64,000 bases of DNA from Pseudactinotalea terrae (GCF_009733845.1 NZ_WNXZ01000001.1:992001-1056000); one strand, 5' to 3'. Counted from the stretch's first letter, positions 52,596 to 61,067 are shown. Notes: generated from the sequence alone by a model not told the origin. Numbers and translations: made by a program.

Positions 52596-53297
52596 TCAGG
52601 GCTGTGCGGGGTCCTCGGGTTCGGTCTGCCGGACGAGCTGGTCGAGCTTCTCAGCGATGAAGATGACGTGCTCGGCGGTCTGGTCGCGCCAGACGGCGTC
52701 GTCGAGCTGGTCGACCCGGTAGGCGTCCAGGAGCGCTCCGATGGGGACACCGTCGGGGTCGGCGCCGGCGATCTCGATGCGGGTCTCTTCGACTGCCTGG
52801 GTGATGCCGGGCAGCCATTCTTCGGACCGGCGGGCCTGCCAGCGCATGCGGTGGACGCGGGCGAGGTCGCGCGCGATGGTGGGGTCGATGTCGATGGGGT
52901 GGGCGTCCTCGTACCGGGCTTGCAGCTCCTGGTAGGCGGCGCTCCACCTCTCGTACTCGGGGTTGAGCTCCTCGGGGCGGCCGCGGCGGCTCTTGAGGTG
53001 CATGGCCGGCGGGTCGTTGTCGGCGATCCAGGCCTGGTAGTGCGCGACCGAGGTCTCGTAGGCGTACTGCACGTAGCCGATCTGCATCTGCCGGATGACG
53101 GTGTCGGGCACCCGGCAGTTCATCCAGAATGCGACGAGCTGGTCGTAGGAGCGGGCCGGCGGCGGGAACTCGAAGGTGCCGTCAGCGTTGTAGGTCGCGT
53201 CGTCGGCGGGGGCGGCGATGGGATCCAGGCTCACCTCAGCCTCCGATCGCTTGAAGGGAGCGAACTCCCCGTTGGGCTGGCGCGGCGGCTCGTACAT
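52596..53297 (-). CDS. Protein with N-terminal GEFA peptide, conjugation module
   Basis: 233 aa, unknown, mostly helical. The N-terminus PPRQPNGEFAPFKRSEAEVS followed by LDP matches the GGQFA-type peptide of three other element proteins. The ATG at 53297 overlaps the VirB6-like stop (TGATG), so it is translated with the secretion gene and may serve transfer. Confidence 0.75.
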   Translation of the reverse strand: MYEPPRQPNGEFAPFKRSEAEVSLDPIAAPADDATYNADGTFEFPPPARSYDQLVAFWMNCRVPDTVIRQMQIGYVQYAYETSVAHYQAWIADNDPPAMHLKSRRGRPEELNPEYERWSAAYQELQARYEDAHPIDIDPTIARDLARVHRMRWQARRSEEWLPGITQAVEETRIEIAGADPDGVPIGALLDAYRVDQLDDAVWRDQTAEHVIFIAEKLDQLVRQTEPEDPAQP

Positions 53298-56200
53298 CAC
53301 TGACCTCCGGTCGGCAGGGCCGGTCGACGGTTCGCAGCGGGTGCTGCGGGACGCGGAGTCGCGGTGCGGGCACCGGCGACCTTCGGGGTGGCGCGGACGC
53401 TGTTCTTGGCACCCGGCGATGCTACGCCAGGGGCACGGGAGGGGGCCCGGCGGGTCGGGGCGGTGCGCCGCTCGACGGCGGTCCGGGTGCCGGAGCGCAG
53501 GACGCCGGCACGCTGGACGCCGCCCGGTGCGGCCTTGGCAGCCTCCGCAGGGGCGCCGCGCTCGGCCGCCTTGCGCTCGGTGGCCTTGCGCTCGGCGGCC
53601 TCCTTGGCGGCCACCTCGACCTGGCGGCGCTCCTGGTGGTTCTCGATGAGGCGGCGGCGGTCGGCGCGAGCCTTGTGCGCCTGGCTGAGCCCGGTGACAC
53701 CCGCGACCGCGGCCAGCCCGGCACCGCCGGTGGCGACCGTGACCAGGGCCAGGCCACCGACCGCGCCCGCCGTGCGCAGCGAGCTCACGACTGGCTTCTC
53801 GGCGAACTGCTCGCGCACGCTCTGCAGCCGGGCCGAGAACGCCTCCCGGGCATCACCGATCGCACGGGTGTGGGGCTTGTCACCGTAGCCGCGGCGCGTC
53901 GCGTTGTCCGCGAGCTGCTGCTCACGGTCGGTGGCGGCCTGCGCGCGTCGCTGCGCCCGGGTGGCGGGCTGGGCGTCGGCGGGGGCCTGCAGCTCCTCGG
54001 GCGTGGGGCCCTCGCCGGACGTCTTGGCACCCTCGACGCGGGTGGGCTCCCCCGCCCGCGCACGACCACGCGGGGCGCCGCCCTCAGCGGAGGCAGCGGC
54101 AGCCGAGCCGGTCGCGCGACCGGAGCGGCCACCCTCGGCGGGCGTCAGTCGTCCGCTACGGGCAGCCAGAGCACCCGCGGCAGCAGCGCCACCGGCCACG
54201 CCCAGGGCACCGGCGGCTGCGGCCGACCCGACCCCGGAACCGGTCCGCTTGACCGGGGCGCCGCCGAGACGACCACCGGTGGTGCGGCGCAGCATCTCGC
54301 TACCGGCGGCACGCGCACCCTGGCGGGCGAACCCGGTCGCGGCACGACCAGCGGCCTGGGCGCGGGAGCTGACAGCATCGGTGAAGGACCCACCGATGGC
54401 GCCGGAGTTGATGCGGTCACCCCAGGCCTTCGCGCCACGGACCGTCAGCGGCGAGGGCATCTTGAGGATCTTGGTGAACAGCAGGTGGATGGACAGCAGC
54501 GCCACCAGCGGTGCCGCCCCGGTCCACACGATCGCCATGATGGAGGACCCGCCGAACCAGTCGGTGGCGGCCTGCACCAGGAACCCGGTCACGACCGCGA
54601 CCAGGGCCAGCAGCAGCGACAGGGCGAACGTGGCGAAGGCGATACCGATGAACGCCTTGGCGACCTTGGCGGCCGAGGAGTTGCCCTCCTGGCCGGGCAG
54701 CAGGTCCTTGAGCAGCAGCAGGAAGATGGCCAGCGCCATCACGACGGCGGCGACCTTGGCGATCAGGACGGCACCGGCCAGGACGAGGAAGACCAGCAGC
54801 ACCGCCAGCGAGCTGGCGAAGTAGGCGATCACCATGACGGTGTTGCCGCCGGCGTTGGAACCGCCGCCGTGCAGCGAGAGCAGGAAGTCACGCGCCTCGG
54901 GTGCGGAGCGGGTGTCGTTGCGGGTGTCGGAGGCCTTGCCGGAGAACTCGAGGTTGTTGGTGTCGCCGGCGATCCAGCCGTTGGGTCCGGCGTCGGTGTA
55001 GTAGTCCTCGGCCCACCACTTGGCGCAGTCGTCGGCGCTGACGGCGCCACGGCCGCCGGAGCGGGTGATGTCCGACCAGTCACCGGCCACCGTCCAGGAC
55101 CCGTTGCTGCCCAGGCGGCAGGCGCCCCAGGCGATGAGGGAACGGTCGCGGGACTCGACGTCGCCGCCGGTGCCCCAGGGTGCGGCGTTCAGGTTGGGGT
55201 TGGCGGCCCCGGAAATGGGGGTGCCGGCGCGGGTGGCGGCCTGGCTGGTCAGCATCATCTGCACGACCTCGGCCTGGCCGGCGCGTTCCTCGAGCAGGCG
55301 GCAGTACATGTAGTCGCCGTAGCTGTTGCTGGACCCGAACTGGGCGGTCTTCCAGACCTCCAGGCCGGTCTGCTCCCACATGCGGGAGAGCAGCATGGGG
55401 ACCGAGGCCTCGAGCTTGTTCGCCAGGGCGTTGGTGCCGCCGGCGGACTGGGCGTACTGGGCGGCGAGCTCGGCGGTGTAGGCGTCGCAGGACAGGATGC
55501 CGGTCTGCCCGGTGTCGGTGTCGGGGGTGTAGGTGGTCATCTCGTTGCTCAGGGCCAGTGCGGGTGCGGAGGCCAGCGAGGAGACGATGCTGTTGGTCTT
55601 GGTGGCGAGCCAGCCGGGCGACATGAGGCCGGGGCGGTACTCGCCGCCGGAGACGGTGGAGGCGGTGGCGCCGGCGAACATGACGGTCAGCAGGGCGAGC
55701 ACGATGCTGGCGCGGGCGATGTAGCGCCACGGGTTGGTCCGGCCGCGGGCGGCGCGCCAGAGCACCACGATGATGCCGATGCCGATGAGGGCGCCCAGGA
55801 TTGCGGAGTCGGCGATGGCGGTGCCGAGCTTGGCGGCGATCTGGTCGACCTGCAGGCCGACGGACTTCATGAGGTCGAGGCTGACAGCCCAGGAGGTCAG
55901 GTTGGTGGACAGGCTCCACATCCAGTTGCCCATGGACATCCACATGGGGAAGGTGGCTTCGCGCTGCAGGCGGGTGGAGAGGTCCTCGAGGAACCCGTCG
56001 CCGGTGCGCAGGTGCAGCCCGGAGGCGGCCTGGGCCCACCGCTGGGCGGGCAGGTAGTTGCTGTTGGCGCTGATGCGGTCGTCGTAGCAGCCCATGGCGC
56101 GCTTGTCGGCTTCGGGCAGCTGCGGGTTGCTGCACATGTCGGCCGGGGCCTTGGCGACGATGACGGGTGCAGCGCTGATGGGGGCGGCGCTGACGGGCGT

Positions 56201-56302
56201 GCTGACGGGTGCGGCGGTGGCGGCGACGGCTGCCGGACCGGCCAGCAGCGCGGTCGCGACCGCTGCCGCGGCGAGGAACCTGCCGATGACGTGCTTCACC
56301 AT
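53297..56302 (-). CDS. VirB6/TrbL-like polytopic membrane protein
   Basis: 1001 aa. Signal peptide (FLAAAAVATALLAGPAAVAA), an extracytoplasmic Cys-containing region, several transmembrane helices (first group about 145-205; second group about 480-610 with VMVIAYFASSLAVLLVFLVL), and a long Ala/Gly/Arg-rich cytoplasmic tail (650-1001). This matches the VirB6/TrbL channel component of Gram-positive conjugative T4SS in layout. The ATG at 56302 lies within the end of the upstream gene. Likely part of the DNA-transfer channel. Confidence 0.75.
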   Translation of the reverse strand: MVKHVIGRFLAAAAVATALLAGPAAVAATAAPVSTPVSAAPISAAPVIVAKAPADMCSNPQLPEADKRAMGCYDDRISANSNYLPAQRWAQAASGLHLRTGDGFLEDLSTRLQREATFPMWMSMGNWMWSLSTNLTSWAVSLDLMKSVGLQVDQIAAKLGTAIADSAILGALIGIGIIVVLWRAARGRTNPWRYIARASIVLALLTVMFAGATASTVSGGEYRPGLMSPGWLATKTNSIVSSLASAPALALSNEMTTYTPDTDTGQTGILSCDAYTAELAAQYAQSAGGTNALANKLEASVPMLLSRMWEQTGLEVWKTAQFGSSNSYGDYMYCRLLEERAGQAEVVQMMLTSQAATRAGTPISGAANPNLNAAPWGTGGDVESRDRSLIAWGACRLGSNGSWTVAGDWSDITRSGGRGAVSADDCAKWWAEDYYTDAGPNGWIAGDTNNLEFSGKASDTRNDTRSAPEARDFLLSLHGGGSNAGGNTVMVIAYFASSLAVLLVFLVLAGAVLIAKVAAVVMALAIFLLLLKDLLPGQEGNSSAAKVAKAFIGIAFATFALSLLLALVAVVTGFLVQAATDWFGGSSIMAIVWTGAAPLVALLSIHLLFTKILKMPSPLTVRGAKAWGDRINSGAIGGSFTDAVSSRAQAAGRAATGFARQGARAAGSEMLRRTTGGRLGGAPVKRTGSGVGSAAAAGALGVAGGAAAAGALAARSGRLTPAEGGRSGRATGSAAAASAEGGAPRGRARAGEPTRVEGAKTSGEGPTPEELQAPADAQPATRAQRRAQAATDREQQLADNATRRGYGDKPHTRAIGDAREAFSARLQSVREQFAEKPVVSSLRTAGAVGGLALVTVATGGAGLAAVAGVTGLSQAHKARADRRRLIENHQERRQVEVAAKEAAERKATERKAAERGAPAEAAKAAPGGVQRAGVLRSGTRTAVERRTAPTRRAPSRAPGVASPGAKNSVRATPKVAGARTATPRPAAPAANRRPALPTGGQ

Positions 56303-56769
56303 GGGGTCCTGTCGTTGGTGGTCTGCGGCGCGCGCGGGGAGGCGTGGGGGGAGGCCGCGCGCGCCGCAGAGTCTGTGGGGTCCTCGTCTGCGCGAGGGCC
56401 GGGAACGGTGGATGCGGCCAGGACGTAGGCCTGCACCCGCAGCGGGTCGACGAGCTGACCGGCGACGAAGAAGTGACCGGCGTCGGAACGGACCTGGTCG
56501 TGACGGACCTGCACCCACAGCCGGGCGGGGTCCTGGGTGGAGCGCACCATCATGGCCGCGTAACCGGCGCCGCCGGTCACCAGGCCGAGCAGGATGCCGA
56601 CCGCGTCCAGGAAGATCCAGCCGAGGGCGCTGCCGATGAGGAAGGCGCCGGCCGCGACGATGACGGCCTTCCAGGTGCGGGCCTTGGCCTCGAACCCTGC
56701 GAAGACCTGGACCCGGTTGTTCTGGACGCGCTTGCCGGTCAGACCGGTCAGCGTGAACACGCTCATCAT
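56296..56769 (-). CDS. Small membrane protein, VirB3/PrgI-like
   Basis: 157 aa with two adjacent transmembrane helices (KAVIVAAGAFLIGSALGWIF and AVGILLGLVTGGAGYAAMM) followed by a soluble C-terminus. Size, topology and position next to the VirB6-like gene suit PrgI/VirB3-type T4SS components. Overlaps the VirB6-like start by 7 bp. A GGGGAGGTGAGG ribosome site precedes the ATG at 56769. Confidence 0.65.
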   Translation of the reverse strand: MMSVFTLTGLTGKRVQNNRVQVFAGFEAKARTWKAVIVAAGAFLIGSALGWIFLDAVGILLGLVTGGAGYAAMMVRSTQDPARLWVQVRHDQVRSDAGHFFVAGQLVDPLRVQAYVLAASTVPGPRADEDPTDSAARAASPHASPRAPQTTNDRTPW

Positions 56770-56795
56770 GACGACCTCACCTCCCCTCACCTGTG

Positions 56796-56810
56796 CAACG
56801 TGCGCCGGAC
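56796..56810 (-). promoter_or_regulatory. Class B box variant (GTCCGGCGCACGTTG)
   Basis: One change (ATG to ACG) relative to the other class B copies; 27 bp before the start at 56769. Confidence 0.55.
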
Positions 56811-56859
56811 CACGTCACGTGCAGGCGCCGCCCGAGGGCGGACCGGCACGTGACGGGGG

Positions 56860-57159
56860 TCAGGACAGGCCGCGGATGATGTTGGCCAGGACGTTGACGA
56901 CGATGTCGACCAGGCGCAGGATCAGCGGGATGAACAGGTTCGGCCCCGCGAGCACGGCGCCGGCGATGATGGTCCAGATGAGGGCCTTGGAGTTGGCTCC
57001 GCCGCCGCGGCGCTTGTCCCAGAGGAACTTGATGCCGGAACCGACGATGAGGAGCACACCGACGACGGCCAGGATCGTGAAGAGGGTGCCCACGCCGTTC
57101 GCGCCGGACAGCACGCCCCAGAACCGCTCCCAGGCGCCCAGGAGGTTGGATGTCTGCAT
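56860..57159 (-). CDS. Small membrane protein, VirB2/pilin-like
   Basis: 99 aa with two transmembrane helices (GTLFTILAVVGVLLIVGSGI and ALIWTIIAGAVLAGPNLFIP) separated by a basic loop (KFLWDKRRGGGANSK), the topology of VirB2/TrbC-type pilins and related T4SS components. First gene of the T4SS run. The ATG at 57159 follows AGGAAGGGAAC; class A and class B boxes both precede it. Confidence 0.65.
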   Translation of the reverse strand: MQTSNLLGAWERFWGVLSGANGVGTLFTILAVVGVLLIVGSGIKFLWDKRRGGGANSKALIWTIIAGAVLAGPNLFIPLILRLVDIVVNVLANIIRGLS

Positions 57160-57230
57160 GATGTTCCCTTCCTCCCCCACTCAGGGAAGTCAGTCGAGTG
57201 ATGAGCCGGTGCTGAGCGCCGGTTGACGTT

Positions 57231-57245
57231 CAACATGCGCCGGAG
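57231..57245 (-). promoter_or_regulatory. Class B box (CTCCGGCGCATGTTG) before the VirB2-like gene
   Basis: 72 bp before the start at 57159; a class A box follows upstream at 57264. Confidence 0.6.
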
Positions 57246-57263
57246 CTGCTCCGGTACGGCTAG

Positions 57264-57277
57264 TACATGTGCGGGGC
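57264..57277 (-). promoter_or_regulatory. Class A box variant (GCCCCGCACATGTA)
   Basis: CCGCACATGTA core; tandem with the class B box at 57231. Confidence 0.53.
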
Positions 57278-57351
57278 CGTTCGCCCTGACCGACGGGGGC
57301 CCGGCCGTGGTGGTTGGTCACCTCGACCGGGCCCCTGCCGGACTGGTCAGC

Positions 57352-58341
57352 TCAGCGGGTGGCCGCCCGCATGGCCTCCTTGTGGAGGTCCTCGGCGTAG
57401 GCGGAGTGGGCGACCAGGACCGCGACGATGTCGTCCTTGTCGTCGGGCGACAGGTCGGGCCCGAACGGGGCGAACAGCGCCGCGGTGGCGGGGGTGTCCT
57501 CGTTGCGGTTCCAGTCGCGCACGGCCTCGCGCACGCCGCCAGCCGAGGCCAGGGCGTCCTTGTGGGTCTTGGCGCTCTGGCGGGACAGGCTGTCGGCTGC
57601 GACGTCGGCGACGCCGGCGCTCTCGGCGATCGCGGTCCATGCGGAGCGGCGCGCCTCGGCCTTGCGGCCGTTGGTGGCGGCGATCAGGGCCTGCCCGAGG
57701 GCGGAGTCGGCGTCCACGGCGATGTCGTCGTCGCTGCTGCCCTGCTGCTCGGCGACGATGTCGCCCAGGGTCTGCTCACCGTCACCGATGGGCCGGTCCA
57801 GGGAGACGAACCGCATCTCGGCGAGCACGACGAAGTCCTTCGACGGCTTGTGCCGCTGGTCCTCCCAGGTGTCGCGGATCTCGGTGGCCAGGGCCTTGCG
57901 CTCCTGGCTGGAGGTCCTGCGGCCGAGCTCGTCCTCCAGCTCGGTGACGCGACGGTTGTAGATGCCCATGGCCTTGCGGTCCTCGGGGCGCAGCGTGCCG
58001 CGCAGCGCGATGGCGACGTGCCCGCTGGTGACCCGGTCGACGTAGGCGCGGGTGACCACGGTGCTGGCGTTGCGCTGGCGTGCCTGCAGCACGGTGGCCA
58101 TGGTGTCCTGGGCGATGTCCTCGGGCGAGACGTAACGCAGGCCGCGGACCCGGCTGTGGTGACGGGCCGACATGAGGGCGACCTTGACCAGGCCCTCGGC
58201 GTCGAGCTCCTCGACGGGGGGCTTGGCGGTGGCCTCGGGGCGCTCGAGGAGGCTGACCGAGGTCTCGGTGCGCTGCTCGACGGCGAACTGTCCGCCGTCG
58301 CGAACTCCTCGGGCGACGCGCTTGCGTGGGGTGATCGTCAT
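57352..58341 (-). CDS. Sigma-70-family-like protein with N-terminal GGQFA peptide
   Basis: 329 aa. After RGVRDGGQFAVEQRTETSVS comes a region resembling sigma region 2 (YVSPEDIAQDTMATVLQAR near residue 71, then AYVDRVTSGHVAIALRG), then region 3-like LEDELGRRTSSQERKALATE and VSLDRPIGDGEQTLGDIVAE near 180, and a possible region 4 helix-turn-helix (AGVADVAADSLSRQSAKTHK). It may direct RNA polymerase to the class A boxes. The ATG at 58341 is 6 nt after such a box, so it may control itself. Similarity is by eye, not search. Confidence 0.6.
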   Translation of the reverse strand: MTITPRKRVARGVRDGGQFAVEQRTETSVSLLERPEATAKPPVEELDAEGLVKVALMSARHHSRVRGLRYVSPEDIAQDTMATVLQARQRNASTVVTRAYVDRVTSGHVAIALRGTLRPEDRKAMGIYNRRVTELEDELGRRTSSQERKALATEIRDTWEDQRHKPSKDFVVLAEMRFVSLDRPIGDGEQTLGDIVAEQQGSSDDDIAVDADSALGQALIAATNGRKAEARRSAWTAIAESAGVADVAADSLSRQSAKTHKDALASAGGVREAVRDWNRNEDTPATAALFAPFGPDLSPDDKDDIVAVLVAHSAYAEDLHKEAMRAATR

Positions 58342-58347
58342 AGCCGG

Positions 58348-58361
58348 TAGATGTGCGGGCT
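58348..58361 (-). promoter_or_regulatory. Class A box variant (CAGCCCGCACATCTA) before the sigma-like gene
   Basis: CATCTA followed by 6 nt and the ATG at 58341. Confidence 0.66.
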
Positions 58362-58386
58362 GTTTCAGCCCTACCGGCGGGTCACC

Positions 58387-59007
58387 TCAGCGTGGCGTCA
58401 GCAAGGTGGTGGCGAGGTCGCAGTAGTCGCGCAGGATGGCGGGCACGTCGGCCTCGGTGAGGTCGGTGTCCAGCAGGTCGCGCAACGGGCCGAGGGTGCC
58501 GGGCAGCTGGCCGGCGCAGATGCGCACGAGCCGGGCACCGGCGCTGGCCTGGCCGTGGGCGGCGGCGATCTCGCCACTGAGGGCGTGCGCCTGCATGGAG
58601 CGGGCCAGGTCGATGAGGTGGGCGGGCAGGCTCTGCGGGCGGGTGATGACGTGCTCGGGCAGGGCGCCGGCGGTGCCGGTCAGCTGCGGGGTGAGCAGCT
58701 GCAGGGAGTCGGTGTCGGCGGCCAGGCGCAGCAGGGCGGCACCCACGCTTAGCACGTGGGCCAGGAAGGTGGACAGAAGGGTGTGCGGGCCGCCGGGTGG
58801 CCGCTCTTGCAGGAGCCGGGCCAGCAGGTTGAGGTTGGCACCGTCGAACAGTCGGCGCAGCGTGTCCTGGTCGGTGTGCTGGGCGTAGGGGCCGGCGACA
58901 AGGGCGCGGAGCACCGCTTCGGACAGACGGGCTCGTTCGTGGTCATCGGTCATGGTGCCGGCGACGAACCGGGTCACGGCGGCAGGCTCGAGGTGGACAG
59001 CCGTCAA
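58387..59007 (-). CDS. Helical protein of unknown function behind a possible SOS box
   Basis: 206 aa from a TTG at 59007 (AGGAG 5 nt upstream); an ATG at 58953 would give 188 aa. All-helical, Leu/Ala-rich (LSEAVLRALVAG, LNLLARLLQERPPGG, LSTFLAHVLSVGAALLRLA). No domain recognised. It lies between the sigma-like gene and the HTH gene. The candidate LexA box at 59079 is 72 bp upstream. Confidence 0.65.
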   Translation of the reverse strand: MTAVHLEPAAVTRFVAGTMTDDHERARLSEAVLRALVAGPYAQHTDQDTLRRLFDGANLNLLARLLQERPPGGPHTLLSTFLAHVLSVGAALLRLAADTDSLQLLTPQLTGTAGALPEHVITRPQSLPAHLIDLARSMQAHALSGEIAAAHGQASAGARLVRICAGQLPGTLGPLRDLLDTDLTEADVPAILRDYCDLATTLLTPR

Positions 59008-59078
59008 AGAGGCTCCTGGGTCGGGTCGATGGTTCGAGGCGCGGGGTCGTTCTCGGGCCCACGCACCCGCCACACCTC

Positions 59079-59092
59079 CGAACACATGTTCG
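59079..59092. promoter_or_regulatory. Candidate LexA/SOS box
   Basis: CGAACACATGTTCG, a perfect palindrome with the CGAAC-N4-GTTCG core of actinobacterial SOS boxes; the outer bases differ from the ideal TCGAAC/GTTCGA. Confidence 0.55.
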
Positions 59093-59173
59093 CATGACGG
59101 CGCAGCGGTGTCACCTCGGCCCACCGGGCGCACGTGGTGCCCGCGCTCTGGCGGCGGTGCGCGCGAACCGCGA

Positions 59174-59217
59174 TGTCACGACACCATGAGAGTCCAAGAT
59201 GTCACGGTATCATGACA
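59174..59217 (+). promoter_or_regulatory. Operator repeats before the HTH gene
   Basis: TGTCACGGTATCATGACA (59200-59217) is an inverted repeat overlapping a TATCAT hexamer. The upstream segment at 59174 repeats TGTCACG and GACACCATG. TATCAT lies 6 nt before the ATG at 59220. Confidence 0.6.
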
Positions 59218-59219
59218 CC

Positions 59220-59483
59220 ATGCGATCGATCCGGAACGCCGGCGAGCTCGGCGCCGCGCTGCGAGAACGTCGCCTACGGGCTGGCCTGACCCAGGCCCAG
59301 GTTGCCGAACGGGCCGAGGTCTCCCGCGCGTTCGTCACCGAGCTCGAACGGGGCCGCCGCCCCCGCGCAGAGCTGATGCGGGTCTTCATGGTCATGCGGG
59401 CCCTGGAAACCGGCCTCGAGCTGGTCGACGCCCCGACCAAGACGGCCGATCAGGCCCTCAGCGAGCTGCTCGGGTTCGCCTGA
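59220..59483 (+). CDS. HipB/XRE-type helix-turn-helix regulator
   Basis: 87 aa with an XRE helix-turn-helix: LGAALRERRLRAGLTQAQVA and ERAEVSRAFVTELERG. Small repressor or antitoxin-like; no toxin is adjacent (the next gene is convergent). The ATG at 59220 overlaps the end of an operator-like repeat, suggesting self-repression, and the message is probably leaderless. It is divergent from the 59007 gene, so it may switch both. Confidence 0.85.
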   Translation: MRSIRNAGELGAALRERRLRAGLTQAQVAERAEVSRAFVTELERGRRPRAELMRVFMVMRALETGLELVDAPTKTADQALSELLGFA

Positions 59484-59524
59484 GCGGCACCGCTGCCCCA
59501 CGGCCGGGGACGCTCTCGGGCACC

Positions 59525-59968
59525 TCAGTCCGTGGTCCGCTCCTCGATCAGTGGGGCGTTCGCGGCAGCGGCGAGGCTGTAGGCCACCGGCACCTGCAGC
59601 GGGTCGGGCACCACCTCCCACAGATCGAACCAACGTGCCTGGGCGTTCCCCTGCATGCCGGCGGCGGCGGCCGCGACCAGTCGCGCGCCGTGCTGCTCGC
59701 ACCAGGTGGCCTCCGGGTCGCTGCGAAACGTCAACACCCCGGTGCCCGGGTCGACGCTCCACTGGCATCGGTCGATACGCACCGGCGCGGCGGCGACGGC
59801 CCGCAACCCGGTCAGCACCGACAACGCCAGCGCGACATGACGCACCACACCGGCAGGCTGAACGGTCAGGTCGACCGGCAACCCGGCGGCGGCGTCCACG
59901 GCAAGCAGCCGCACCGCAGGGTCGCTCCCGTAGCGGGCGTTGTCCTCCTCCCGGGGATCTCGACTCAT
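59525..59968 (-). CDS. Protein of unknown function
   Basis: 147 aa, no recognised domain. Beta-rich centre (LTVQPAGVVRHVALALSVLT, DPGTGVLTFRSDPEATW). It overlaps the stop of the secreted nuclease gene (ATGA type), so it is the third gene of the 61067 operon. Confidence 0.72.
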   Translation of the reverse strand: MSRDPREEDNARYGSDPAVRLLAVDAAAGLPVDLTVQPAGVVRHVALALSVLTGLRAVAAAPVRIDRCQWSVDPGTGVLTFRSDPEATWCEQHGARLVAAAAAGMQGNAQARWFDLWEVVPDPLQVPVAYSLAAAANAPLIEERTTD

Positions 59969-60591
59969 GCGCATCCCTGCTGGACCTGCTCGGCGACCTC
60001 CCGGTCGGCCTGCGACAGCGTCAGCGCATAGGTCTGCGCGACCTGCACGTAGGTGGTCACGTACTCGCACAACGCCAGCCCGGACAGCTGCGGGGCGTAC
60101 TCGGCCAGGGTGGCGTCGGACTTGGAGGCGTTCACCGACCCGGCCGCGGCCAGCAGGTTCACCTCGTCGTTGGCGAAGGCGACCCGCTGCTCATAGGTCC
60201 AGGCGTACGCGCCGGCGTCCCAGGCCTGCGCCAACGGCAGCACATGGTCGATCTGCACCTGCTGGCTGGTCGTGGTGCCGCGCTCGAACCTCACCCGCTG
60301 CCCGGTGTAGGGGTCCACCAGGACCCCGGAGATCACGACGCAGTCCGAGCCCGGCGCGTGCTGCACCTGGGTCAGGTCCCGGGCCAGCACCCGGTTGCGG
60401 GTGTCGCAGCCGTTGCTGCTGGCCCAGCCGTCGCCGAACTCCTCCCGCACGTAGTCGGGCACCGCGTCGGGGCGTACCTGCGTGCGGGTGAGCTCGGGAG
60501 CCGGCTCGGTGAACGCTGAGCTTCCCTGGACGTAGCCGAGCCCGGCGAGCACCACGACCGCCAGCCCGGCCAGCAGCCGGCGCCGGGTCAC
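59965..60591 (-). CDS. Secreted HNH nuclease-like protein (GmrSD C-terminal/DUF1524 type)
   Basis: 208 aa. N-terminal signal/anchor (LLAGLAVVVLAGLGYVQG), then an HNH domain with CDTRNRVLARDLTQV, VQIDHVLPLAQAWDAGAYAW and LLAAAGSVNASKSDATLAEY, the pattern of exported HNH nucleases common in actinobacteria. It may degrade extracellular DNA or take part in DNA entry. GTG at 60591 overlaps the upstream stop. Confidence 0.83.
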   Translation of the reverse strand: MTRRRLLAGLAVVVLAGLGYVQGSSAFTEPAPELTRTQVRPDAVPDYVREEFGDGWASSNGCDTRNRVLARDLTQVQHAPGSDCVVISGVLVDPYTGQRVRFERGTTTSQQVQIDHVLPLAQAWDAGAYAWTYEQRVAFANDEVNLLAAAGSVNASKSDATLAEYAPQLSGLALCEYVTTYVQVAQTYALTLSQADREVAEQVQQGCA

Positions 60592-61067
60592 CCCTGCTCC
60601 CCCGGGTCGGTGTCCAGCACAGTGGCGGGCCTCGGGTCGGGCAGCAGTTTGGGCGCGGGGCGCGGTCCCCCGGCCGGGGCCTTGACCATGACACCGGTGC
60701 AGCCCAGGGTCAGCGGGCACTTGGACGGGACCGTGGTGCCGGAGGCGGCCGCCATCCAGGAGCCGCAGCCCCGGCAGGCGGCGATCGCGACGGCCTGCGC
60801 GTCTGGGCCCTCTCCGGTGAGCTTGACCCGCAGCACGTGCAGCACGTCGTCGTGCTCGGCCAGCAGCTCGACCTGCCACGGCTCGAGAAGCACGTTGCCC
60901 GGCAGGCCGGACAGGTCGCGGCCGAGCTCGGCCCAGGTGTGACGCTTGGCCCGCTTGATCAGGTACATGGCCAGGCTCGCCGCGGTCAGCAGACGGACAG
61001 TGGGGTCGGTGGCGACCTCCTCGGGGGTGAATCCGCCCTTGGGGTCGACGTAGAACGGTGCTGCCAT
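60588..61067 (-). CDS. Putative zinc-ribbon-containing protein
   Basis: 159 aa, unknown. N-terminal MAAPFYVDPKGGFTPEEVAT, a helical region, then a Cys cluster CRGCGSWMAAASGTTVPSKC with CPLTLGC that could bind zinc, and a disordered Pro-rich tail. The ATG at 61067 is 6 nt after CATAAG of the class A box: probable leaderless first gene of a three-gene operon. Confidence 0.72.
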   Translation of the reverse strand: MAAPFYVDPKGGFTPEEVATDPTVRLLTAASLAMYLIKRAKRHTWAELGRDLSGLPGNVLLEPWQVELLAEHDDVLHVLRVKLTGEGPDAQAVAIAACRGCGSWMAAASGTTVPSKCPLTLGCTGVMVKAPAGGPRPAPKLLPDPRPATVLDTDPGEQG

